Positions 1 through 12,600 of a DNA stretch of 64,000 bases are shown here, piece after piece (the stretch's first letter is position 1; the number at the start of each line of letters is the position of its first letter). The stretch is taken from positions 34,643,187-34,707,186 of the forward strand of contig NC_088301.1 of assembly GCF_032854445.1 (NCBI RefSeq). Reading direction: 5' to 3'. A program made the position numbers and the translations under genes. The notes below the pieces were generated by a model that did not search any database, was not told the origin of the DNA, and saw only the letters and a program-made list of their open reading frames with translations. Origin of the DNA: Liolophura sinensis (lineage: Eukaryota > Mollusca > Polyplacophora > Chitonida > Chitonidae).

Positions 1-1725
1 CCTGGACAAGGCGGACTTAATGCCGCCATTTGGCTGACCATTAGCGCCGGCAACGAGGAGAGAAAAATCACTGTGTTTCCGCTGTCTCCTACGCCCTCAG
101 ATGTTACACGCTTTAACGTAGGTTCGTGTTTCTTCGTAAAAACCGTAAATCAAAGAATCTAAACGAAGATAATTGGAACAGGTGACATGACAATAATTTT
201 CTTTAAAAAAAAAAACAACAGAAGCACACATGCAAGATACGCCTATAAAGATCTTTAAAGCAATTAGTGCACTACATGTATTCCTTTTGCAGGTCTCGTT
301 GAACAGACATGAAATGTGTGCTGACGATATGACGTGACGCATTTGTCTTAACTAATTACCCCAGTGACAAAATCTTTGCCTTTATTATCATCTGAACTGA
401 AGTAAAATTGTTCCTATGGATCCCAAAGAGTGCTTTTGTTGTTTGATAAAAAAACTTAACTCGCATTCAGCGTTTCAAGGTGAGGTCATTTATACACCCA
501 AGCACGTGTGAGCTATTATGGCATAGACTAGCGAGGCTCCGGTCTCTTCAAAGGACAGCAAAATCTTTTTGGGGTCGCATGTTTTCAGCATCGATTTTTG
601 GATTCTAGTGTGGTTTAAGGGTTTTGCTGGCGAGATTTCTTCTTCAAGGAAAATAAATTGCTTGTCTCAGATTCTTTGCAGCTGGTTAGCACGCTATCAA
701 GCCGAAACTCATCCGTGGGGACAAGGTGGCGGGGACCAAACTAAGCCAAAACAGAATTTATTCCAGTTTCCAAAGAACCACTGGATGCTCCCCCATGTAT
801 TACCACGTGCACCAAGATGTTACAGTCCTGTGTGACGAATTTCAACAAGGCCTTCTGGAAATTACTAATCAAACGTTTTAAAAACACGACGAAACACACA
901 GAGCTTCACAATCAGCTGATATATTTAATTCAGTATTCCTCCGACGATACAAATTCCTTTGATCAGTTCTTTAAAAAATAAGAACATAAAGTATTAAAGG
1001 TTATTGTTTTAGTGCCATGCATGAATACAAAGGTATTTTCCAATTCATCAGCCAGGAAATGCTTTAGTCAGTTGCGAAAAAGCAATCCTTACAATTAGGT
1101 CAATCAAGTAGCTTTCGAGTCTACTGCAATGACGTCACATTTACTAGGTGGTGAGATTCCACTTTTTATGTTTTAAGAAATTAAAATTTGGGTTCATTAA
1201 GAAAGGGAATTATTTTCCGGAGACTAATGTTATGGGATCGTTTTATTACCACCATACTCGTGGAAACAAAACGTAAATGAGATAATATACTGTTGTGTTT
1301 ATATTAGTGTGTGCAAAAACATCTGAATAGACCCAAAGTAAGCTAGATTAAATCTATCTGAGCTGATCAGACGACCCCTAACCCAAACATCTTTCAAGCC
1401 ATGTGATTAATCATCTATCAGTCAGGAGTGAATAAACAAGCGACTGGAATTTTTCTCACACATCGGCCTACTTTGAGCATAATACTTTGAGCACGAAGTA
1501 TTTATTTCGATCTTACACACCATGCACACGTGTCCTAAGATAATTCCATAGAACTACTGCTTATCACAATGTTAACAGATACAACTGAAATAGCATTCTG
1601 CTCGAAGCAGAAAATAACCGAATTTCCCGAAATTTTTATTCCGGCATGTCCTCATATCCAGTCTTGCATTTCGTGGTCTGAAGCTTCTAGTATGGACTAT
1701 GGATAAACCGTTAAAAAGTTTAAAA
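1..1725. other. No supported gene
   Basis: Short open frames occur on both strands, but none shows a recognisable domain, a coherent set of splice junctions or a repeat. I see nothing in this stretch that can be annotated with support. Confidence 0.5.
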
Positions 1726-1932
1726 GTCAGTAAGCGCGATGTCAGTAAGCGCGATGACATGAGGGTATTTCGGTTGGCTTCTTATTGGTTTTCTTCTTGT
1801 GTCTTTAATTCAACTTGGGGTTCGAAATTTTCCTATTCAGTAAGCGCGATGGCATGAGGGTATTTCGGTTGGCTTCTCATTGGTTTTCTTCTTGTGTCTT
1901 TAGTCCAGCTTGGGGTTCGAAATTTTCCTAGT
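1726..1932. repeat. Tandem duplication, about 95-bp unit x2
   Basis: Two near-identical units lie head to tail, one from about 1743 and one from about 1838. Each begins CAGTAAGCGCGATG and ends GGGTTCGAAATTTTCCTA, with only a few substitutions between them. The first 15 bases of the unit are present a third time just upstream (1726-1740). No coding potential is seen. It looks like a recent local duplication. Confidence 0.85.
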
Positions 1933-2409
1933 TCCCTGGTGGTGGCACTGATGTAGGCCTATAGGAATCGGAACATCCACCGTTAAACAGCATACGTTTG
2001 TTTTCTTAGCTGTAAAGGCGTGTCGACATAGGTCATGTGTGGCAGTGAGTCCCAGAAAAGCCCTGGGCTTTGGTACTTTCTCATGTATTTTAAACTTCTT
2101 AACGGTTCAGTTATACCTCATATTATGAAATTTGCGAGAGTAATCGATTACGATCACCAAACGATTAGGCCTAAAGGTGAGAAGTTCTGGCATGACTCAG
2201 AGTAGGCACGGTTGAATATAATACTACATATGAAACAATATGTACAAGCAAAATAGACGTTCAAGTCAAACAAAGTGCACAGTAGATTCAAACTATAATT
2301 GCAAAGGAATTCGCACCAGCAATTCAATGTATTATAAATGATTCATTCGAAATGCCATTTACCAGAATGGTATATGATAAGAATGAATTTAAGAAAAATG
2401 AAAATAATA

Positions 2410-2675
2410 TCCCCCTCATATTTATTTCTTATTTGATCGGTGTTTTACGCCGTGTTCAAGAATATTTCACTTCTACGGCGGCGGCCAGCATTATAGTGGG
2501 AGGAAACCGGACAGAGCCCGAGGGATCATCCGCAGGTTGCTCGTAAACCTTCCCACGCACAGCCGAAGAGGAAGCCAGCATATGCTGGACTTAAACTCAC
2601 AGCGACCGCCTTGGTGTGATGCTCTTTCTTCATTGTTCTGCAATGGCATGCTAACCACCTCGGCCACGGAGCTAC
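2410..2675 (-). mobile_element. tRNA-derived SINE, family 1 (near full length)
   Basis: Read on the minus strand, a tRNA-like head (GCTCCGTGGCCGAGGTGGTT as A-box region, then GAGTTTAAGTCC as B box) is followed by a central domain and a tail with CCCACTATAATGCTGGCCGC and GAAATATTCTTGAACACGGC, ending in an A/T-rich ATCAAATAA repeat. The same tail recurs at least eight times in this window. The long spacing between the boxes suggests a class II (Leu/Ser-like) tRNA ancestor. Confidence 0.8.
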
Positions 2676-5600
2676 AAGTGAATTGGGGGTACAGGTTGAT
2701 ATTCTGCCCATTTTGCAAGTGTCCACTACAAAACCTGCCAGCGTCACAAGCTTTCAACGCTTTTAGCGCAGGAAATGGGGGGTGGCGGATGGGGGTGGAT
2801 GGTGATTGATAACACAAAGTGAACTCCATGTAAGAATAACTACCCACATAGTTAAAAACTGAATGAGTTGAAATGTCCAGCATAATTAAAGCATTAGGGT
2901 ACAAGTTAAAGATACTGTGGACATTTTGTCAATGAAGTAGACTGGTAGAACAACTGTTAGTTAGGAGCAGGGGAAGCATTACACAAAAATAGACTCAGTT
3001 TGGGACGTACCTATGGCCGTATACGTACGAATGAACGCCAATCATTCGCAAAACTTGGCGACCAGCATAAAGAGGTTAATACAAGTAATAAAAAGTAATA
3101 ACCTTTCTGCTATGGCGTTGAAATGGCACAGAAAGACAACAACGATGGTGTTTTGTCCGAGCGTACAAGATACGCCAGTGTCCTAAAACCGAAATTATGA
3201 CCAAAAGGATGATAAACCCCAAACAAGTAAGAGAACCATTTTAAACCTAGTCTTAATTGCAACAATTACGTTGATCTCTCGTTCAGTGACTATCTAAAAC
3301 TTTTGAAAATTTCAGACAAAATTTATCACCAATGCCGCCTGAAATAACAACCGTTAGAAGCAATATTTCAGACGTTTGCCTAATCGTAAATCTCTGTTAA
3401 CTCCGTGGAATTAGCCGTATCCCTTTCTAATACGTGACAAAGATGGATAGACATTTGTCAGACCACGCATCTGTAAGACTGGCTCTTTATGGGAACGTAC
3501 AACATTCAGGACATCTTAGCTTCTCCTCCAGAACACCATCACCAGAAATTTTTATACGTTTGATACTCCTGATCCACCAACAACGCTAAACTTCGGGAAA
3601 CCCAAATAAATAATTGCCGTATAATACATGTACCATAGTCATGCATATTTGTATAATACATGCGTGTCGTGGTATAGTGAAGATTCTCTTACCTCACTGA
3701 TGAAAGGTCCAATTGTTAACTTTACAAATCTCCCAGCCATAGTAACTGTGTAAATTGATATGTGATGATATATTTGAAATTTTTGTATTTTTACTCTACA
3801 TTTAGATCAAGAAATAAAGGCTGCTTTCACAACGTAATAATAGGAAAGAACGAAATCTAAAAAATCTAAAATCAGTTATACAGGAAATGACAGTTTATTG
3901 TCTGAAGCCCTAGAGAAATATTTTTTGGGGTATTTTTCGGAAAAAACAACACAAGGTTCTTTTGCCAATGGAGATCGGAAATTCAGGTGCCGATGGGTTA
4001 TGGCGAAACACAGGCTTTTAGTCGAATTAGCCAGCGAAGGCCTTTTTAATTATTTTAAGTGTTAATTCTGATTTCGGCCAAACTTTACATCCAATACATA
4101 CAGCTAGTCTTTATGTATGTAAGATTTGTACAGCTGCCAAATGTGCTTTATTGTTATACGCGTTTCCAAACCAAACACAAGAAAAGGTAAATCGAAACAC
4201 GAAACAGGCTTTATCTTCACTTATTATTCGCAGTTATTCCACGATCATCATAAGAGGAAAGAAGCACCGCATGTTTTGTTCAACTAACTATGGAACTCAG
4301 CTTGGCAGAAATGATGAGTCAAAAAAAATGGCGCCGCCCAGTTTCTGACGGACAACCTAAAATGCAGAACTAGGGCACGTCTGACCGACGGACTACCCCT
4401 GGTCACTAGTTTATGACCACTCTGTTTATCCACGCCCTTCTCTAAGCGACATTTATATCACTTAATCATGTGCGCTTTCGGGTTGAAGCCGTGAGATGCG
4501 AGGAGATAAAAACCGGGCTCTCTCTAATGGCAATAGAGATTGTACGATGTTACTCCCATCGCAGGTCAGTTTATCGGCATTTAAGAGCGCCTGTGTTTTT
4601 ATCCCGCTTTTATAAGGATATAAACTCAGAATGGGCTGGACTAAATTCTTCGTATGAAATTGCTCCATGGATTATAAAGCATTTGGCGAGTACAAATGCG
4701 GGGCTGCTTGATGTTCTTCTCTTGCCGTAAAAATGTGAACACTTAGGGGGATAAGATCATTTTTACCTCTCCCAAACTCTCCTCTTGAGCAACATTATGT
4801 AGTGGACTAATTGTAATATAGACATTTCGCTAGATCGCGGCCTCTTCTTAATACTACATGTCACAATGAGATTCCCTGCTTTGTGGTGGAAAGGAGTTCG
4901 TGCAGATGATTGAAATCCGTTAAAAAACGAGGCATGGAGGCATCTATTAACCGCGACTGTGGGCATAAACCCCGTTGAAAGATCTAATCAAACGGAAGCA
5001 CTTTAAATGCGAAGCACTTACTGACCGGAATAACAAATGCAGTGAATCTACAATCACTGTATCGTATTATCAGAGATACAGACTTGGTTTTAACCAATGT
5101 GTTTTCGTCATTTTCCAAATTCCAAAACATCTAATAATGCTATATCACGCCATCTTAGAAATACTCACGAGATCAGCATGGCGGAAGAATTAACGACTAT
5201 AAAAATGCACGACAGGTGGGTATATTCGTGAGAGGACTTGTGCAGCCTAATGTCCTATACTTCCTTACTTTATAATATACGTTATATTTGTTTGATGTTT
5301 TGTGTTGAACGGTGTCTGTTAGGAGATTAGTCTCCTAACAATGGAACGTCCATTACAAATGAAACTTGGTAGTATTGCCCGTTATGACGCCTACATGTCG
5401 GTTCTTCTATTACATAAACTTTTTTAAAAAATCTCAGAAAGGAAGCTTATTTTTAAAAGATGCTATATTACTCGGCTAGCGCTGTGTAACACCAGCGTTT
5501 ATATCACAAATATAACACATTATAGGCGAGTTTGCTTCGATATGCTAAAAAACAAGTCTCGATCCTTCCTAAACTGCATTGGAATTCCCAGCAAGATCCG

Positions 5601-5790
5601 TGCAGAAAGAGATGACTTTGTTCCCTGGTAGAAGGGAGACAACTACATTTGGTAGCATTGTCAGTATCATAATAGAGCGCACTTGTCGGATGTATTAATG
5701 CTCAGGCTTAAATACTCGAAACGTAAAAATATAAATATCATCCTTTTGTTCTTAGGTTTCAAAGCAGAACGTTTAACTGAGCAGTAGAAG
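2676..5790. other. No supported gene
   Basis: About 3.1 kb of AT-rich sequence with only short, unstructured open frames on both strands. No domain, splice pattern, RNA gene or repeat array is recognised. Confidence 0.5.
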
Positions 5791-5794
5791 TTTA

Positions 5795-6050
5795 ACTGTT
5801 CCTTCATGCGCCTCCGTGGAGGAGTCGTCAGTGCGCTCCTTCAATGGGATGTGCAAAGAGGACGTAAGAGTGTTTCTTCACGCGACTGTGGAGGGGCTGT
5901 AAAGTGTTCATTCATGGGGCGGTGGAGAGCAGGGGTAAAAGTCTCCGTTCACGGGGCTTCATATGGGACGTAGGAGCGTTTCTTCACGGGGCTGTGGATG
6001 GGTAGTAAAAGTGTTGTTTCACGTGGAATCTGTGGAGAGAGAGGGCGGGT
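5795..6050. repeat. Degenerate minisatellite, about 45-bp period
   Basis: Diverged units carry recurring words of the type GTAAAAGTGTTCCTTCACGG followed by GGCTGTGGA-like sequence. They resemble the better-conserved 43-bp array that starts about 230 bp downstream (shared TAAAAGTGTTCCTTC), so they are probably an older part of the same array. Confidence 0.6.
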
Positions 6051-6274
6051 GGGGGGTATAAAAATGTAAACAACAAACAACAACAATAAACACACAGGTT
6101 TTCCGGGGAAACGCTATGTTCTCGAGAAGCTGACATTGAAGATAACGGTGGAGAATTAAGACAAAGTCACAAGTGCCCTAAGTGGATATGGTAAGGCATG
6201 TAGGTAAATCGATATAGTATTTTCAGTGTTTGCATAATAAAGAAAAGTGGGATACTAACTTCATGTAATGATGT

Positions 6275-7170
6275 AAAAGTGTTCCTTCGGGAAACCGGGC
6301 TTTGATGGGAAACACATACACTTGTATGTCAGAGAACACAGGGTTGTAAAAGAGCAGATATATAGGTCTTCTGAGGCAACGCAGAGCTGTCATAAAGCAG
6401 AAATAAAGTGTTGTAAGGGAACACGGGTTTCTGAGGGAGAAAACATAGAAGTGTTCAAAGAGAACACTGGACTATGAGAAAAATGTCCCTGGGGAACTCG
6501 TGACTCTAAGAGACATAAAGATGTTCCTAGGGAACTCAGGACTCTAGGAGAGCAGACATAAAGATGTTCCTAGGGAACTCAGGACTCTAGGAGAGCAGAC
6601 ATAAAGGGGTTCCTAGGGAACTCGGGACTCTAGGAGAGCAGACATAAAGGGGTTCCTAGGGAACTCGGGACTCTAAGGGAATAAACGTAAAGATGTTCTT
6701 AGGGAACTCGTGACTGTAAGAGAGCACACATAAAGGGGTTCCTAATTGTAAGGGTACCACTGTCGAAGAGTAAAGATGAGAAATAACTGGCTTGTTTAAC
6801 TCTCAGATAGGCGATAGGCTTTACACAAGATCAAACAAAGAAACACGAGGACGCGTGAATAAGTTCAATACATATATTTTAACAAATTAGACAGATAATA
6901 CAACTGACAATAATATACGAAACAATACAAATAATTACAGATAGATTTATATATTTATCGTACAGCGTCCAAATCCGGATGGAATATTCCGACTTGAGTA
7001 AATAACTGCTCTAAGAGAGCAGACATAGAGATGTTCCTAGGGAACCGGAACTCTAAGAGAGCAGACATAAAGGTGTTCCCAGGGAAAGCGGGTGTCTGAG
7101 AGAGAAGACATAAAGGTGTTCCTAGGGAAGGTGAATGTCTGACAAAGCAGACATAAAGGTGTTCCTGAGA
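6275..7170. repeat. 43-bp minisatellite in two blocks
   Basis: The unit contains ACATAAAGATGTTCCTAGGG then AACTCAGGACTCTAGGAGAG, about 43 bp. The best copies lie at about 6500-6745. A second block at about 7010-7170 is separated from the first by about 260 bp of unrelated AT-rich sequence. Copies diverge towards the edges. The short open frames across it are repeat artefacts rather than genes. Confidence 0.8.
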
Positions 7171-9604
7171 AACACAAGGCATACAACAAGGGATCTAATG
7201 GAGTACACGTGCATCAAAGTGTTTGGGAATCCGAGGAGGAATAAAAGTATAGAATACAGAGCAAAGACAAAGGTGTCCAATGGATGGAAAGTTTCGGAAA
7301 TAACGTCATCCATGAACTTACTGGAACACGAGACCAACTTAACTCTCATACCCTCATTAGGGCTCCTCCCCCTTAAGAGTTCTTTTGACAGCAATCATCG
7401 TTTACGTTACTACAGCAAGCTGCTTAATACCCAGACTGATCTATGGGGCCTTGCGAAGACTGTAGTTTAAAGACATTTTCACACCACAAAAGCGTTTATA
7501 CCCTTATATATTAGGACACATCCCTCACTTCATGTTAAGAAGCGATGTATGTATCCTTCAAAGTCCATGGTACTGCAGTCATTAAAGTATCACGCCGAAG
7601 ACACCAGATATGACACATTATACGGACACCGGGGTAGTTCTGTTTCCCTGCTTTGATCTCTTATTGCTGAGCGCCAAGCGAGGAACAAAAAGTACCAGTT
7701 TGGAAGTCTTCGACATAATCTGACATGGGTTTCATCGCAGGTCTTCCGACTGTGAAGCAGACGGTGTGACATGATGAATGTTCAAGGTTGAGGAAGCATA
7801 TCTGTACATTGATGAAATGTCCAGTTTACACCACCATCTCAAACATGAAGCGATGCTATTGTGGAACACAGTGGTTCCACAAATGAATATCGAATGAATA
7901 CATCCTTTATTTAGTATGATCTAGTTATTACTTTTGTGGTCGCCTTAGTCAATCGATGTAGGAACAGTTTTGATTTGCTTTCTGTGCAAATGAAAACTCA
8001 GAGTGCTTGCTCTTTTCCTTCATTGTGCGCATAGAGCGCTTGACTGTTTGTCGTAGCCCGTTATCTGGCCTTTCCTAGGTTAATGTTCGAGCTACAATAA
8101 ATACTTTTTTTTATAGATTTCTGAATGACGGAATCTCTGACTTGTAGGGCAAAACTCTTGTCTTACACAGAAAGACACATTGTCAATCACCTCAGATGTA
8201 ATCTTCACTGCAGTGGAACAGGTGTCCACAAAAGAAATTTGCAGCAGTGTATCCTTTCTGTTGGCTACTAGAGTACCAGCAGTAAAGCAAAAATACCGGC
8301 ACAATAAATTACTCCGGCATCTAAAAACAATTTATTCTAGTTTCTTTTCAGTGGTTCTCAGTGTTAGGCCCATTACACAAACGCATATTACTCATCAGTC
8401 TCAAGTTAAAGTCCAGTCTATCCCTTTTCATTTTTACTAATTGATTTTTTCTTTTTTCTATATCATGAACACAATATGCGCCAGGCTGTACTTGAAATTG
8501 CAGAACTCTAATAGCCTGGACAATGGCAACGCTGTTGGCGAACAACTTTTCACTACGACTTTCTGTTGTTTTGTACCACAAATATAATATAGACATACAT
8601 CTATACAGGCATATACACTTCTTTGTTACGTTCTTTTTTTCTTCCTCATTTCACTTCAACTCAAGTAGTTACTGTTGCTTCCTTACTGTGAAGAATCAGA
8701 AATCAATGCTCTAAAGTAAATGCCAAATGCCCCAACCTTGGCAACACGCGGCATTTTCTCTACAATTTAACCTCTTCAACGAACAAATATCAGTGAACAT
8801 TCAGCTTTATTTTATCTCAAGATAAATTACATACACAAAGAGCAAGCATACATTTCTATGGCAAGATAATCAAACAAAGTATCACAAACTATATTATATT
8901 AATAAATGATACATGTACATGTATTATTTACATACACTATTAAATGATAAAGTTCCCACACAGAATAATACAAAAAGTATCACTACGCTATCACAAACCT
9001 TCGGAATAAATATCAATTTCACACCCCGTATGAAGTACTCCAAAAAAAAGTAGCATGGCTTACTTGAGGAAACCTATGGAATAAATCTCAAACACCGTGT
9101 AGGCCTGGGGCGCTCGCCATAAATGAAAAATACTTTCACACAGGCACAAACATGCCATCCAAATCTCAAAAATTGTAGTACATCGGGAAAAAATACATTT
9201 GTACATATAATTGTACAATTGTGAGAAAAAGGATCTGTACCACGGTCTGTACAAAGCACATGCACTGATTAAACAAGAAGTAGCACTATGCGCATGCGGA
9301 GTAAATTTCAAATATCACAGCCAGTATATAGAGCAAAGGAAATAAATCAAAAAGTACTGTTAGGCTATACCTGGACAAACGTAAGCACCAAATCTCCAAT
9401 GTCAGTCCGTTTACAGCAAATGCCCCAAAATTTAACCGTCTGTTTTTTCCGTGAAGATGAACATATTTACATCACCCTTGATGTACCAAGAAGAAATTGT
9501 GGTTAAAGATGATAATTCTTTCACACATATTAACACTGCCGCATATAAAAAAAAATATTGAACCGCCTGCCCAAAACGCAAGATGTTCATAGATTGTCTT
9601 CTTT
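7171..9604. other. Gene-free flank; includes downstream flank of the unknown minus-strand gene
   Basis: No domain-bearing open frame was found. The right-hand part lies just downstream of the stop codon of the minus-strand repeat gene and should contain its 3' UTR. I could not assign a polyadenylation site with confidence. Confidence 0.45.
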
Positions 9605-12600
9605 TTACTCTTCATCACTTTTAGCACCACAACACCAACAGAAGAGCCGCCTTGCACATCTCAATTTCTGTTTTCTGTCCTTTCTGGCCCATTCTGTAAT
9701 AGAAAAAATCATATATCAGACAGGCTTAAAATGAGGTTTTGTTTATTACTATACATTGATAATCAAGAAATTCGTGAGTTTTCGCAGATGGCCACTTAGT
9801 TTTGCAGAAACTTTACAACAACAAGTTATAACAACGTTATAATAACTTTTAGCACAATTATTTAAGTTTGTAAAACGTGCATTTAAAAACCTATTTAATG
9901 TTTACATCAATTCATTGGTTATCAACGCTGGTTAAATAGGTTATCAACGCATATTATTATGCTAGTTTTGTCCGACTTCGGCTCTATCCAGCCAAAGAAA
10001 GCGTACTAATAACGGAACGGACCTGCGGTAATTAATTCAAACTCTTTTTCGGAATGTGGGAGATCTGACTCTGTCTTCTTTTCTCTTTGTACGCCTAAGT
10101 CCTAAAACAGAAGTACAGACATCCATTAGAAACAGACACCAGTCAACAAAACCCCTTTCTTATTATACAAAGGTACATCAAACCCTGAGAATGATACATT
10201 TTATTGTCTATGTATAACAAAAGAGTCAGAAGGGATTTAATATGTTAGTCTTTACCTGTGTTTTGCTGGGTTTCTCGCCTTCACCTTTCACCTTGTGGTC
10301 TTCTACTCTCTTCAGGCGTCTGCTTGATCCAAAAAATCTTTTAATCTGAAAAAAAAAGCAATTTGAAAATGTGACAAAAAGATCACTGGACTCAGAAAGT
10401 GCATTGTAACGTGATATAAAGACAGTAGCATGGTACACTCTGGTAAATCAGATAAAATTACATTTATAGGTCCAAGAAAATTATTTTATCGGAATGTTTA
10501 AAATAATTCACCTTGAATAGTCTTCTGATACCAGATGGTTTGGTCTGGCTTTTTTTGATGCTATCATCTTTTCCTCTGTCGGTTAGTCTGACAAGTGGCT
10601 CTTTTCCCGACTTTGTGCTTGTCTGGTATCCATCTGTGTTTTTCTGGAAAAGATTTCCCTGAGGCTGTTCAGCAAGCATTGCCTGTGGTTGGTCAGTATT
10701 TTGAGTCGGACGTTGGTCAACCTGTCTGGATTGCAAATGTCTGTCTGATCGTTGTCCACAAACCTCCTCTACCTGTCGATTGGTGAATCTCTGACGTTGA
10801 TCAAAAAATTTTGCCTCTTGGTGAGCAAGGTTTACCTGGGGTTCATCAGCAAGCTTCATCTGTGGTTGGTCAGCAGGATTTGCCTGTGGTTGGTCAGCAG
10901 GATTTGCCTGGGATTGGTCAGCAGGATTTGCCTGGGATCGGTGAGCAGAATTTGCCTGTGGTTGGTCAGCAGGATTTGCCTGTGGTTGGTCAGCAGAATT
11001 TGCCTGGGGTTGATCAGCAGGATTTGCCTGGGATTGGTCTGCAAGATTTGCCTGTGATGTGTCAGCAGGATTTGCCTGGGGTTGATCAGCAGGATTTGCC
11101 TTGGATTGGTCTGCAAGATTTGCCTGTGATGTGTCAGCAGGATTTGCCTGGGATTGGTCATCAGAATTTACCTGTCGTTGGTTAACAGGATTTGCCTTTG
11201 GTTGATCAGCACGCTTCGGCTGTGCTTGGTCAGCAAGCTTTGCCTCTGGTTGATCAGCAAGCTTTGATTGTGGTTGGTCAGCAAGCTTTTCCTGTGGTTG
11301 GTCATCACACTTTGTCTGACGTTCTTCAGCAAGCATTGCCTGTAGTAGGATAGCAGGCTTTGCCTTTGGCTGGTCAGCAAGCTTTGTATGTGGTTGGTCA
11401 TCACACTTTGTCTGACGTTCTTCAGCCGGCTTTGCCTGTGATTGGCCAGCAAGATTGTCTTGTGGCTGTTCAGCAAGCTTTGCCTGCGGGTGTCCATCTC
11501 GATGAGCTGATTGTTCTCCATGACTATGTTCTCCCTGTGGCCTGGCTTTTTTTGACTTTTTGACAGGAATTTCATTTTTCTCAAGGAGTCCGTCGCCGTT
11601 GTGGGAAAGGTACCCGGAATCCATGGAGGTTAGAAGCTGAATATCCAACTTTTGAACCTTTCGGAAGATTTGCGCTATCAGGGTGCCTATACAGAGAACT
11701 GCAATAAGATATACTCAAAGTCAAAACCGCAGGACTCCGGTAAACAGATCCCAGCGATAAAACCTAAATTTTGGTCAGTCAGACGTTATTGTATCTCTAA
11801 TTTTACTCTTCAAAATCAGTGTTGGAGATCAAATGTCCTTTTCTAGACAACGTTAACAATCACATATAAATACATGTTAGCAACAACCAAGCGTTAACTC
11901 ACCCCTCAAGACTTGACACAAACCTTCAACATTCCTGGCTCTCCTGTATGGTTCCATTGAACGACCTTTTAATGATCCGCTACCAGACACAGCACAGATT
12001 GATGCGGCGGCTTTCAAGTGACTGAAGCTCAACTGCAAGTGTAGAAAAAACAAGAAAAAGATAGATTAAAGAAAATAAATCTTCAGTTTCAGCGACACAA
12101 CGATTTTTTTCGTGGTTGAATTGCTTAGTATAAAACACTTACCTCCTCACTTATGTCGTCTAGTTCGAGGTTGTGGGATGTCTTTGTACAAGCACTGAGA
12201 ATAACGGGTCTTGACCCTTGAATGATACCTTGAACATAGTCCCTGGCTGAGTGAGCTACAGCAGACATACAAAACACAACACTGTAGAATACTGCTGGCG
12301 ATTTTCAAAGTTTTCAGAACTCTCCATTAAGCATATAAGGAACATTACATATGTTTGTTAGAATTTATGGAAGCGTTTTAGGTAAAAGTGTGTGATTTAA
12401 TTTAAAACTGGTGTTAACAATGGAACATCGTGTAGGTTACAATATGTGAATTCTGCTGGTTATTCATGATGCGCTTGTGATACTCACAGTAAATGATCAT
12501 GGGTGATTTGGGCGTCCACAACTTTGCGTCCTCTGGTCTTTCCTGTCGAGCAAATAGGGTATAATTGAGTATATTTGTTATCACAGAAAGCATGAAAAAC

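Noticed and set aside
2491-2904. 137-codon open frame on the minus strand
   Set aside because: It covers the SINE at 2410-2675 and its flank; the apparent protein is a translation of the element.
6955-7470. Overlapping open frames on both strands near 7.1-7.4 kb
   Set aside because: They read through minisatellite units; no domain and no splice context.
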